In this document: in pieces, positions 52,014 to 59,781 of the stretch
How positions within the stretch are numbered: position 1 is the stretch's first letter
Layout of the letters: every line of letters starts with the position of its first letter
Origin: an uncultured Hungatella sp.
GTDB lineage: Bacteria; Bacillota; Clostridia; Lachnospirales; Lachnospiraceae
Direction of reading: 5' to 3'
Assembly (NCBI GenBank): GCA_910585435.1
Contig: CAJUEJ010000015.1
Coordinates: 24,734 to 88,733 of the forward strand
DNA: 64,000 bases
The notes under the pieces: generated by a model
Told to the model about the DNA's origin: nothing
Database searches by the model: none
What the model saw: the letters and a program-made list of their open reading frames with translations, nothing else
Position numbers and translations under genes: made by a program

Positions 52014-53810
52014 ATGTCAGAAAACCGATTGATAGGAAGCTATCCTGTAATTGGAATCCGTCCCACCATTGACGGACGCAGAGGGGCCCTGGATGTGAGA
52101 GGCTCTCTGGAAAAGCAGACCATGGAGATGGCGTATGGGGCCAAAAGGCTGTTTGAGGAGGAACTGCGCTATTCCAACGGAGAACCGGTGGAAGTAGTGA
52201 TTGCAGATTCTACCATCGGCAGAGTCGGTGAGGCAGCGGCCTGCGCCGAGAAGTTCTGCCGGGCAGGGGTGGATATTACCCTGACGGTGACACCCTGCTG
52301 GTGCTACGGCGCGGAAACCATGGATATGGATCCGCAGACCATCAAGGCAGTCTGGGGGTTCAACGGCACAGAGCGGCCTGGCGCCGTTTATCTGGCCTCT
52401 GTCCTGGCGACCCATGCCCAAAAAGGGCTTCCGGCCTTTGGAATCTACGGGCATGATGTGCAGGATGCAGACGACCGGGAGATTCCGGCAGATGTCCGGG
52501 AGAAGCTTCTGCGGTTCGGCCGTGCTGCCATAGCGGCAGCCACCATGCGGGGCAAGTCTTATTTACAGATCGGATCAGTTACCATGGGAATCGGAGGATC
52601 TATCATTGACCCTGATTTTATGGAATCCTATCTGGGAATGCGGGTGGAGTCTGTGGATGAGGTGGAGCTGATCCGCCGCATGAGCGAGGAAATCTATGAC
52701 AAAGCAGAGTTTGAGCGGGCCCTTGCATGGACGAAGGAACACTGTAAGGAAGGCTTTGATAAGAATCCTGAGGCGCTGCAAAAGACAAGGGATGAGAAGG
52801 ATGCTGACTGGGAGTTTGTAGTAAAAATGATGGTTATCATCAAGGATCTGATGAACGGCAACCCGGCTCTGAAGGAGAAATTTTCTGAGGAAGCCATCGG
52901 CCACAATGCCATCGCTGCAGGGTTCCAGGGGCAGAGGCAGTGGACGGATTTCTATCCCAACGGGGATTTTGCAGAGGCCCTGTTAAACTCATCCTTTGAC
53001 TGGGAAGGAGCCAGGGAACCCTACATCCTTGCCACGGAAAATGATACCCTCAACGGCCTGGGGATGTTGTTTATGAAGCTTTTAACCGGACGGGCCCAGA
53101 TATTTGCGGATGTGCGGACTTACTGGAGCCCGGAGGCAGTAAAGAGGGCGGCCGGGTATGAGCTTACAGGCGCTGCCAGAGAGGCAGGCGGCTTTATCCA
53201 TCTGATTAATTCTGGGGCGGCCTGCCTGGATGCATCAGGGGCTTCTCTGGATGAACAGGGCAGGGGGACGATGAAGCGCTGGTGGGAGGTGACGCCAGAG
53301 GATCAGGATGCCATGCTGAAGGCCACCACATGGAACCCGGCAGATATGGGATATTTCCGGGGCGGCGGCTATTCCTCCCGTTTCCTGACAGATACCCAGA
53401 TGCCGGTTACCATGATCCGTCTGAACCTGGTAAAGGGGCTGGGGCCGGTGCTGCAGATTGCGGAAGGATGGACCATCCGCCTGCCACAGGAGGTTTCGGA
53501 CAAGCTGTGGAAACGAACCGATTATACCTGGCCGTGTACCTGGTTTGTTCCCCGGTGTGACAAAAAGAACGGCCCCTTTGCATCTGCCTATGATGTGATG
53601 AACCATTGGGGAGCCAACCACGGTGCCATCAGCTACGGCCATATCGGGGCGGATCTGATTACATTCTGTTCCATGCTGCGTATCCCTGTCTGTATGCACA
53701 ATGTTCCTGAAGAGGATTTCTTCCGTCCGGCAGTCTGGAATGCCTTCGGATCAGATCCGGAGGGGCAGGATTTCAGGGCCTGCGCTGCCTACGGAGCACT
53801 TTATAAGTAA
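52014..53810 (+). CDS. fucI: L-fucose isomerase
   Basis: A 598-residue Mn-dependent isomerase converting L-fucose to L-fuculose. Motifs: YPVIGIRPTIDGRRGALDVRG at the N-terminus, the metal ligands in ILATENDTLNGLGMLF and RAQIFADVRTYWSPEAV, and a late His in NHWGANHGAISYGHIGADL. Length and motifs are complete. The ATG at 52014 follows GGAGGAAAATCAA; an in-frame ATG at 51999 lacks a ribosome site. Confidence 0.96.
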   Translation: MSENRLIGSYPVIGIRPTIDGRRGALDVRGSLEKQTMEMAYGAKRLFEEELRYSNGEPVEVVIADSTIGRVGEAAACAEKFCRAGVDITLTVTPCWCYGAETMDMDPQTIKAVWGFNGTERPGAVYLASVLATHAQKGLPAFGIYGHDVQDADDREIPADVREKLLRFGRAAIAAATMRGKSYLQIGSVTMGIGGSIIDPDFMESYLGMRVESVDEVELIRRMSEEIYDKAEFERALAWTKEHCKEGFDKNPEALQKTRDEKDADWEFVVKMMVIIKDLMNGNPALKEKFSEEAIGHNAIAAGFQGQRQWTDFYPNGDFAEALLNSSFDWEGAREPYILATENDTLNGLGMLFMKLLTGRAQIFADVRTYWSPEAVKRAAGYELTGAAREAGGFIHLINSGAACLDASGASLDEQGRGTMKRWWEVTPEDQDAMLKATTWNPADMGYFRGGGYSSRFLTDTQMPVTMIRLNLVKGLGPVLQIAEGWTIRLPQEVSDKLWKRTDYTWPCTWFVPRCDKKNGPFASAYDVMNHWGANHGAISYGHIGADLITFCSMLRIPVCMHNVPEEDFFRPAVWNAFGSDPEGQDFRACAAYGALYK

Positions 53811-53938
53811 ACCTGCATGCGCCTGGCAGCGGACGCATCACCGCGCATGAAAGTGTGGTGGGCGCACTGGGCATACCTGAACTTATGCCGCCTGAACAGC
53901 GGCGGAATTTTAAAGTAAACCTGCATGCGCCCGGCAGC
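53805..53938 (+). repeat. Intergenic direct repeats after fucI
   Basis: A 26-base sequence beginning AAGTAAACCTGCATGCGCC occurs at 53805-53830 (spanning the fucI stop) and at 53913-53938, with one or two differences. Between them, GGGCATACCTGAACTTATGCC (53869 on, able to fold) also occurs with three mismatches at 44752-44777, after the binding-protein gene. Two stop-proximal regions of the locus thus share an element, with several small hairpins. Confidence 0.75.
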
Positions 53939-53981
53939 AAATTTTAAAGAAAGACAGAAAGCAGAAAATGGGGATAGAAAT

Positions 53982-55283
53982 ATGAACAGAAGGCAGATAG
54001 GGGCTATTGATCTGGGGGCCTCCGGAGGACGGGTGATGGGGGCGGGCTATGACGGTGAACGACTTTTCATGAAGGAACTTCACAGATTTGCCAATGAACC
54101 TGTAGTTTTTAACGGAACCATGTACTGGGATATATTGAGGCTGTTTCATGAGATTAAGATCGGGCTTGCCGCGGCAGGAAGGCAGGGCGGGGCGGACAGT
54201 GTAAGCGTGGATACATGGGGCGTGGATTTCGGGCTGCTGGACGCAGAAGGCCGGCTGATGGAGAATCCGGTACACTACCGAGACGGCAGGACAAAGGGGA
54301 TGGTTTCCAGGGTTTTAGAGAAAATACCCGGGGAATCTCTGTACCGGTTGACAGGGCAGTGGGCAGAAAAGCTTCTTGGCCGGCTGTATATCCCCGGGAG
54401 GCTGTTTCAGCCGGTTGTCCGGTCCGGAACCAGGCTTGGCAGCCTGCGGGAGGAGCTTAAGAGGGAGCTGGGAATCGGCTCAGTGGAGGTTATCGCCACG
54501 GCAGGCCATGATACACAGGCAGCTATGGCGGCGGTACCGGCAGAGGAAGATGACTTTATCTTTATCAGCTGCGGCACCTGGGCACTGGTGGGGACGGAGC
54601 TTGACAGGCCCATAATCAGCCGGGAGTCTATGAAGTATAATGTAACCAATGAACTGGGATGTGGAGGCAGAGTATCTTTCCTTCGGAACCTGACCGGCAC
54701 ATGGCTGATCCAGGAAAGCCGCAGGCAGTGGAAGCGTGAAGGCAGGGAGTATACCTTCGGGCAGCTGGAAGAGCTGGCAGAAAAAGCAGAGAGGTTTAAA
54801 GCCTTAATCGATCCGGATGCCGGGGAATTCGCCTCCACCGGCCATATGCCGGAGCGGATCCGGCAGGCAGCCAGGAAGACAGGCCAGCATATTCCCGACA
54901 GTGAAGGGGAAATCATCCGCTGCATCGACGAGAGCCTGGCCTTTAAGTATCGAAGTGCGGTTGAGGAAATAAAGGCGTGTACCGGCAGAGAATACCGCAG
55001 AATCTATCTGGTAGGCGGCGGAGCACAGAGCCGGCTGCTCTGCCAGATGACAGCCAATGCCTGCAATCTTCCGGTAACCGCAGGCCCTGTGGAGGCAACC
55101 GCGGCAGGAAATATGGGGATTCAGCTGATGGCTCTGGGAGAGCTTGCAGATATGGGGGAGCTTAGGGACATGATCCGGCGCTCCTTCCCATTGGCCCAGT
55201 ACGAGCCGGAAAACACAGGAGAATGGGAAGAACAATATCAACGTTTCAGAGGATTGTACAGTGGAGGAGAATATGAGGATTGA
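53982..55283 (+). CDS. fucK: L-fuculokinase / rhamnulokinase-type FGGY kinase with internal deletion
   Basis: A 433-residue RhaB-like FGGY kinase, expected to phosphorylate L-fuculose here. Intact parts: RQIGAIDLGASGGRVMGAGY, SVDTWGVDFGLLDAEG, NPVHYRDGRTKGM, then FISCGTWALVGTEL and VGGGAQSRLLCQMTANACN. At ~54350 the protein jumps from SLYRLTG directly to QWAEKLLGRL. About 62 residues that in RhaB relatives carry IFNTIYQL..., the LLMIPD helix and NATSTQL are absent. The joint lies at ACAGGGCAG, a plausible short-repeat deletion point. Family length is ~490. The lost part lines the sugar site, so activity is doubtful. Confidence 0.8.
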   Translation: MNRRQIGAIDLGASGGRVMGAGYDGERLFMKELHRFANEPVVFNGTMYWDILRLFHEIKIGLAAAGRQGGADSVSVDTWGVDFGLLDAEGRLMENPVHYRDGRTKGMVSRVLEKIPGESLYRLTGQWAEKLLGRLYIPGRLFQPVVRSGTRLGSLREELKRELGIGSVEVIATAGHDTQAAMAAVPAEEDDFIFISCGTWALVGTELDRPIISRESMKYNVTNELGCGGRVSFLRNLTGTWLIQESRRQWKREGREYTFGQLEELAEKAERFKALIDPDAGEFASTGHMPERIRQAARKTGQHIPDSEGEIIRCIDESLAFKYRSAVEEIKACTGREYRRIYLVGGGAQSRLLCQMTANACNLPVTAGPVEATAAGNMGIQLMALGELADMGELRDMIRRSFPLAQYEPENTGEWEEQYQRFRGLYSGGEYED

Positions 55284-55947
55284 GGAGCAGATATGCGATG
55301 TATGCCATAAGATGTGGCAGCTGGGCTGGGTTGCAGCCAATGACGGAAATGTGTCGGTGCAGCTTCCCGACAAAACCTTTCTTGCCACCCCTACGGGGAT
55401 CAGCAAAAGCTTTATCACACCGGATCTGCTGGTGCATATTGACCGGGAAGGAAATGTCTTGGAGGCCGCAGACGGGCTGCGGCCGTCCTCGGAGATACGT
55501 ATGCACCTGCGGTGCTATGAGGAGCGGGAAGATGTTCATACCGTTCTTCACGCCCACCCGCCGGCAGCCACCGGCTATGCGGTAGCCAACGTGGTTTTGG
55601 ATGAGTATTCTATGATCGAAACGGTGATTGCGCTGGGCTCCATCCCGGTGACACCCTATGGGACACCTTCCACCTATGAGGTGCCGGAAGCGATTGCGCC
55701 GTATCTGGGGGAGCATGATGCCGTGCTGCTTCAAAACCACGGCGCGCTGACTGTAGGCGCTGACCTTCTCACGGCTTATTACCGGATGGAAACTCTGGAG
55801 CTGTTTGCAAAAATCAGCTTAAATGCCCATATTCTAGGCGGCGCCAAAGAGATTTCAGGGGAGAATATCAGCCGGTTGATTTCCATGCGGGAGGGATACG
55901 GTGTAACCGGCAGGCATCCGGGATATAAAAAGTATAACAGGGAATAG
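55273..55947 (+). CDS. fucA: L-fuculose-1-phosphate aldolase (class II, zinc)
   Basis: A 224-residue class II aldolase splitting fuculose-1-phosphate into DHAP and L-lactaldehyde. Zinc ligands: VLHAHPPAATG and LLQNHGALTVG. Substrate loops WVAANDGNVSVQ and TPTGISKSFI are typical. The ATG at 55273 follows GGAGGAGAAT inside the end of the kinase gene (11-base overlap). It looks intact and is the last gene of the locus, followed by a terminator. Confidence 0.92.
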   Translation: MRIEEQICDVCHKMWQLGWVAANDGNVSVQLPDKTFLATPTGISKSFITPDLLVHIDREGNVLEAADGLRPSSEIRMHLRCYEEREDVHTVLHAHPPAATGYAVANVVLDEYSMIETVIALGSIPVTPYGTPSTYEVPEAIAPYLGEHDAVLLQNHGALTVGADLLTAYYRMETLELFAKISLNAHILGGAKEISGENISRLISMREGYGVTGRHPGYKKYNRE

Positions 55948-55951
55948 GGAC

Positions 55952-55995
55952 GCTGTCTGTATTTTATTCTGTATAAAATGCAGACAGCTTTCTTT
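55952..55995 (+). terminator. Terminator of the fucoside operon
   Basis: GCTGTCTGTATTTTAT / ATAAAATGCAGACAGC hairpin with a five-base loop, then TTTCTTT, four bases after the fucA stop. The remaining ~195 bases to the sigma factor gene hold no recognised gene. Confidence 0.85.
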
Positions 55996-56189
55996 GCCAG
56001 ATATGAACAGCAGGCAGTATTATATGTGATGGAGGCTATAGAGCTTTTATTTGCAGGATGGTTTATGGAGCAAAATGAAGAAAGGATACATTTTTTTGTC
56101 ACACGCCATGGATCTGTCTGTCTAATAAAATAAAGGGGACAACTCCCCGACAAAAGGCTGTATTATAAACAGCGGAAAGAGAGGCAACG

Positions 56190-57044
56190 ATGAACCAATC
56201 AACAGACAACGAATTGCAGGCATTGATCGACCAGGCCACAGCCGGGGACAAGGAGTCTTTGGAAACCCTTCTTCTGGGGGTGCAGGATCTGGTGTTTAAT
56301 CTTTCTTTAAGAATGCTTGGAACCTTTCCCGATGCCCAGGACGCTTCCCAGGACATTTTGCTGAAGGTTATGACCCACCTTTCATCCTTTAAAAAAGAGA
56401 GCCGTTTTTCCACCTGGGTATTTGCTATCGCGGTAAACCATCTGAAAAGCTATAAGAAACATATGTTTGCAAAATATCCTTTAAGCTTTGAGTACTACGG
56501 GGATGATATACTCCATGCAAAGCTTGAACAGGTGCCGGATCTGACCCAGAACGTGGAGCAGGCGATCCTGGCGGAAGAGCTGAAGCTGTCCTGTACCAAT
56601 GTTATGCTGCAGTGCCTGGACACAGAAGGCAGATGCATCTTTATTCTGGGAACCATGTTTCAGGTGGACAGCCGGATTGCCGGGGAGATTCTGGGGATTA
56701 CGCCTGAGGCCTACCGGCAGCGATTGTCCAGGGTGCGGAGGAAGATGGCAGACTTTTTAAAGGAATACTGCGGTGAGTACGGAGAGGGAAGCTGCCATTG
56801 TGAGAAAAGGGTCAATTATGCAATCCAAAATCACCGGATTCATCCGGCCAGGCTGGATTTTCACAATGCAGTGCCAAAACAGGTGCTCCTTGATGTGACG
56901 GCAGCTATGGAGGAGATCGATGATATTTCCCAGGAATTTTCCTTCTGCCGGACTTATGAGTCCCCGGAGAGGCTGAAACAGTTTATAAAAGACTTTTTAA
57001 ATGGATCGTCTTTTTCCGTTGTGGAGAAGGGACAGACAGAATAA
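56190..57044 (+). CDS. ECF-type RNA polymerase sigma factor with C-terminal extension
   Basis: A 284-residue sigma-70 family protein. Region 2 at ~15-85 (NLSLRMLGTFPDAQDASQDILLKV and FSTWVFAIAVNHLKSYKK); region 4 at ~125-185 (GRCIFILGTMFQVDSRIAGEILGITPEAYRQRLSRVRRKM). A ~95-residue extension follows with a Cys/His motif (GSCHCEKRVNYAIQNHRIHP), absent from minimal ECF factors. No anti-sigma gene is adjacent, so the extension may itself control activity. Confidence 0.85.
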   Translation: MNQSTDNELQALIDQATAGDKESLETLLLGVQDLVFNLSLRMLGTFPDAQDASQDILLKVMTHLSSFKKESRFSTWVFAIAVNHLKSYKKHMFAKYPLSFEYYGDDILHAKLEQVPDLTQNVEQAILAEELKLSCTNVMLQCLDTEGRCIFILGTMFQVDSRIAGEILGITPEAYRQRLSRVRRKMADFLKEYCGEYGEGSCHCEKRVNYAIQNHRIHPARLDFHNAVPKQVLLDVTAAMEEIDDISQEFSFCRTYESPERLKQFIKDFLNGSSFSVVEKGQTE

Positions 57045-57095
57045 GCCGGCATGTGGCGTGAAGGAAGGTATAGCTGCATGGAGAGAGGAGAACAT

Positions 57096-57779
57096 ATGGA
57101 CACGGAGAATATTTTAAAGTATCTGGAGAATTTAAGTGAGAACAATAACCGGGAGTGGTTTCACGCCCATAAGCAGGAATATAAGGAGGCCAGCGGAGAG
57201 TTTGAGGCCCTGATACAGGAATTGATAGTAAGAATCGGGGAGTTTGACACAAGTATCCTTCACAATGAGCCTAAAGATCTGACCTTTAAGCTGATGCGGG
57301 ATACCAGGTTCAGCCATGATAAATCGCCGTACAATCCGGCATTCCGGGCTCATATTTCCGCTGGAGGAAAGCTGCCTGTGCCGGTAGGATATTATCTGAT
57401 GCTAAAGCCGGGAAATGGCTCCTTCCTGGGCGGCGGGCTGTTTGCAGATATGTTTAAGGATGCCACTGCCAGGGTGCGGAATTATATTGCAGAGAACGGT
57501 GCGGAGTGGGAGGAAATTCTTAAGGAGCCAAAGTTTCGGGAAGCGTTCACAGTACAGGGGACGGCACTGAAAAATGTTCCGGCCGGCTTTGACAGGGAAC
57601 ATCCTCAGGGGGCCTATCTGAAATTTAAAAGCTGGTATGTGGAATACCCGGTTTCGGATGAACAGGTTCTGGACGGGGAGGCCTTTGTCAGACAGGCGGT
57701 AAAGCTTTTTGGGATTATGAAGCCGTTTAATGACTATTTAAACAGGGCTCTTGACGGGTTTTCGATGCCTGCAAGATAG
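57096..57779 (+). CDS. DUF2461 domain protein
   Basis: A 227-residue protein of the DUF2461 family (YLENLSENNNREWFHAHKQEYKEA; FKLMRDTRFSHDKSPYNPAFRAHIS). The family is widespread with no established biochemical role. The ATG at 57096 follows GGAGAACAT. It may be cotranscribed with the sigma factor (51-base gap) and is followed by a strong terminator. Confidence 0.88.
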   Translation: MDTENILKYLENLSENNNREWFHAHKQEYKEASGEFEALIQELIVRIGEFDTSILHNEPKDLTFKLMRDTRFSHDKSPYNPAFRAHISAGGKLPVPVGYYLMLKPGNGSFLGGGLFADMFKDATARVRNYIAENGAEWEEILKEPKFREAFTVQGTALKNVPAGFDREHPQGAYLKFKSWYVEYPVSDEQVLDGEAFVRQAVKLFGIMKPFNDYLNRALDGFSMPAR

Positions 57780-57895
57780 GCGTTACCATTATTGACATTC
57801 TCTTGCCATAGATACAGGTTTAATTCATCTGGGATATTTAACATATGATAAAAAAGATGGCACTGGCTGGAAGGTTTTGAGGAGCATTAAAGATG

Positions 57896-57947
57896 GGCGC
57901 GCCCAACAGAAAGTGGTTTCCCCATTTCCTGTTGGGCGCGCCGTTTT
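57896..57947. terminator. Strong bidirectional-looking terminator
   Basis: Arms GGCGCGCCCAACAG and CTGTTGGGCGCGCC with a 19-base loop, then GTTTTTG on the plus strand. It lies between the DUF2461 gene and the convergent XRE gene. Confidence 0.85.
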
Positions 57948-57961
57948 TGTATGTACGGCGG

Positions 57962-58786
57962 TTATTGTTTTATAAATCTCTTTTTCTGAGCATAGTCACA
58001 TATAAAGGAAACAGATGCAAAGATTAACAGTTTAAAGACAGACAGCATATCCCATACATCAAAAACAGGCTCCTTTAACATCTTTGACAGTATAATATTG
58101 ACAACAAGAACAAAGGGAACAGCCAATAAAAAGGTTATTCCCAAAGCAGCAAACTTCCTTTCTTTTCCGAGCCGCTTAAAGAGGGCTGCTATTATCCACA
58201 GGAATATAATAGCTGCTGCTGCCACCGCTGAACCGATGGAAAATACTTCTCTCACATGGATGAATCGGCCCAATAAGAACAGGTATGGAAAGATAAAAAA
58301 GCTTAATGACAGGAGACTTGCCATAATTCCCTTTTTCCCCAGAATAATACCTGGAAAAAATATGACCCACGCAAAAATGATGGAGCTGACCGGAATGGGG
58401 GACCATGTTAATCTGCCGGATATTGCAATATCACAGATAAGGCATACCACAATCCCTGTCAAGAGAGTTACCGAAAATACCATTGAAATAATAACATTTT
58501 TTATCCTGTTATGTTCATCTTTTCTTTTCAAAGCAATCAGATTTTCATCTGCCTTTTTTTCATAGCTTTCCACATCCATTTCCTTTCCGCTTAACAGCTC
58601 ATTGACCGTGATTCCCAGTATTTCGCACAGCTCTAACATGATAGAGGAATCGGGCATGCTTTTCCCGGTTTCCCATTTGGACACAGCCCTGTCTGTAATG
58701 TTCAGCTTTTCTGCCAGCTGCATCTGAGTCAGTTTTTTCTCTTTACGGCATTTGGCAATAAATGTTCCGATCTCTGTCTGATTCAT
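57962..58786 (-). CDS. XRE family regulator with C-terminal membrane domain
   Basis: A 274-residue protein. The N-terminal Cro/C1-type helix-turn-helix at ~5-65 (KLTQMQLAEKLNITDRAVSKWETGKSMPDSS) is followed by the linker EILGITVNELLSGKEMD and five to six hydrophobic segments from ~108 to the end. Such membrane-tethered XRE regulators are common in Clostridia. The start at 58786 follows AAAGGAGA; the frame is open further upstream. It is divergent from the scarred oxidoreductase/sirtuin cluster. Confidence 0.85.
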   Translation of the reverse strand: MNQTEIGTFIAKCRKEKKLTQMQLAEKLNITDRAVSKWETGKSMPDSSIMLELCEILGITVNELLSGKEMDVESYEKKADENLIALKRKDEHNRIKNVIISMVFSVTLLTGIVVCLICDIAISGRLTWSPIPVSSIIFAWVIFFPGIILGKKGIMASLLSLSFFIFPYLFLLGRFIHVREVFSIGSAVAAAAIIFLWIIAALFKRLGKERKFAALGITFLLAVPFVLVVNIILSKMLKEPVFDVWDMLSVFKLLIFASVSFICDYAQKKRFIKQ

Positions 58787-58975
58787 CCTGTTTTCTCCTT
58801 TCGACTTCAACAATACACCGGATTGCATTTTTTTAACACGAACCACCGGTTGGATTAGGGGGATTCAACTGTTGGTTGGATAGTTTTCTGTGTGGTTTTC
58901 CCTGTCATTTTAACATATAGCTGCTATTTTTTCTATCCTGCAATCATTGGACAGTAGTCTGTGAAAATTTTTTAA

Positions 58976-59036
58976 TGTAACTATTGACATTACAACAAAA
59001 CGGTGGTATTCTATTGATGTAATCAAAAACGTTACA
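58976..59036 (+). promoter_or_regulatory. Promoter with two TGTAA-N9-TTACA operators
   Basis: TTGACA (58984-58989), a 17-base spacer and TATTCT (59007-59012). The palindrome TGTAA-N9-TTACA occurs twice, at 58976-58994 over the -35 box and at 59018-59036 just past the -10, with centres 42 bases apart (about four helical turns). The spacing suggests a dimeric winged-helix repressor on one DNA face, such as an HxlR-type protein. No such regulator gene is seen in the window. Confidence 0.7.
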
Positions 59037-59065
59037 ACAAAAAATAAAACATGGAGGTATTTAGT

Positions 59066-59476
59066 ATGAAGATCACGGTAGTATGTGCAAATGGCAGAGT
59101 GGGGCAGCTGATTACGAAGGAGGCTTTGCAGCGGGGCCTTGATGTGACAGCAGTTGTCCGGGGAGAGAACCGCTCGGCGGCGCCCCGGTATATAAGCAGG
59201 GATGTGCTGGATCTCACAGCTTTGGATCTGAAAGGCTTTGACGTGGTGGTTGATGCATTTGGGGCATGGACAGAGGAAACCCTTCCTCTTCATAGCGTAT
59301 CCCTTAAGGTTTTGTGCGATGCCCTGTCCGGCACAGACACACGCCTGATGGTAGTGGGCGGCGCCGGCAGCCTGTATGTAAACCGGGAGCATACAGCCTG
59401 TGTTGCTGACGGCCCGGACTTTCCGGATATGTTCAAACCTCTTGCGGCTGCGATGGCAAAGTCAGCGGCCCTCTGA
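59066..59476 (+). pseudogene. NAD(P)-binding oxidoreductase, 3' part lost in a deletion
   Basis: The first ~130 residues match NmrA/SDR-like NAD(P)H-binding proteins: a dinucleotide motif (KITVVCANGRVGQLITKEAL), DVVVDAFGAWTEE, and TRLMVVGGAGSLYVN. Homologues run on for about 80 residues after FKPLAAAMAK, but here the frame ends 14 bases into foreign sequence at 59476. The start at 59066 follows GGAGGTATTTAGT. The junction with the next (macrodomain) sequence lies at ~59452-59462. Confidence 0.82.
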
Positions 59477-59781
59477 CAAAAAGGGACTGTGATGCCCTGG
59501 CAGGGTGTTACCGTTCCTGCCTGGAGCTGGCGGCCCAAAACCATCTGGAAAGTGTGGCATTTTGCTGTATCTCCACCGGAGAGTTCCATTTTCCCAATGA
59601 TAGGGCGGCGCAGATTGCCACAGGTACGGTTAAAGAATTCATGCAGAAAGAAACCAGTGTAAAGAAGGTGGTATTTAATGTTTTCAGAGATCTGGACAGG
59701 GAAATCTATGGCAGGCTGCTGTGCAGGCCGTCTGAGAGAAGCGGTGAGGGAACAGAATATAAAGAAGGGTGGTGTAGGTGA
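59458..59781 (+). pseudogene. Macrodomain (ADP-ribose hydrolase) gene, C-terminal remnant
   Basis: The frame from 59458 reads GPLTKRDCDALAGCYRSCLE, then SVAFCCISTGEFHFPNDRAA and KVVFNVFRDLDREIYGRLL. This is the C-terminal half of an MacroD-type protein-ADP-ribose hydrolase of the kind paired with class M sirtuins. The N-terminal half, with the ADP-ribose-binding Asn/Asp/Gly residues, is missing, and the piece is out of frame with the oxidoreductase fragment it joins. It has no start site of its own, and its stop overlaps the sirtuin ATG (TGATG). Confidence 0.82.
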
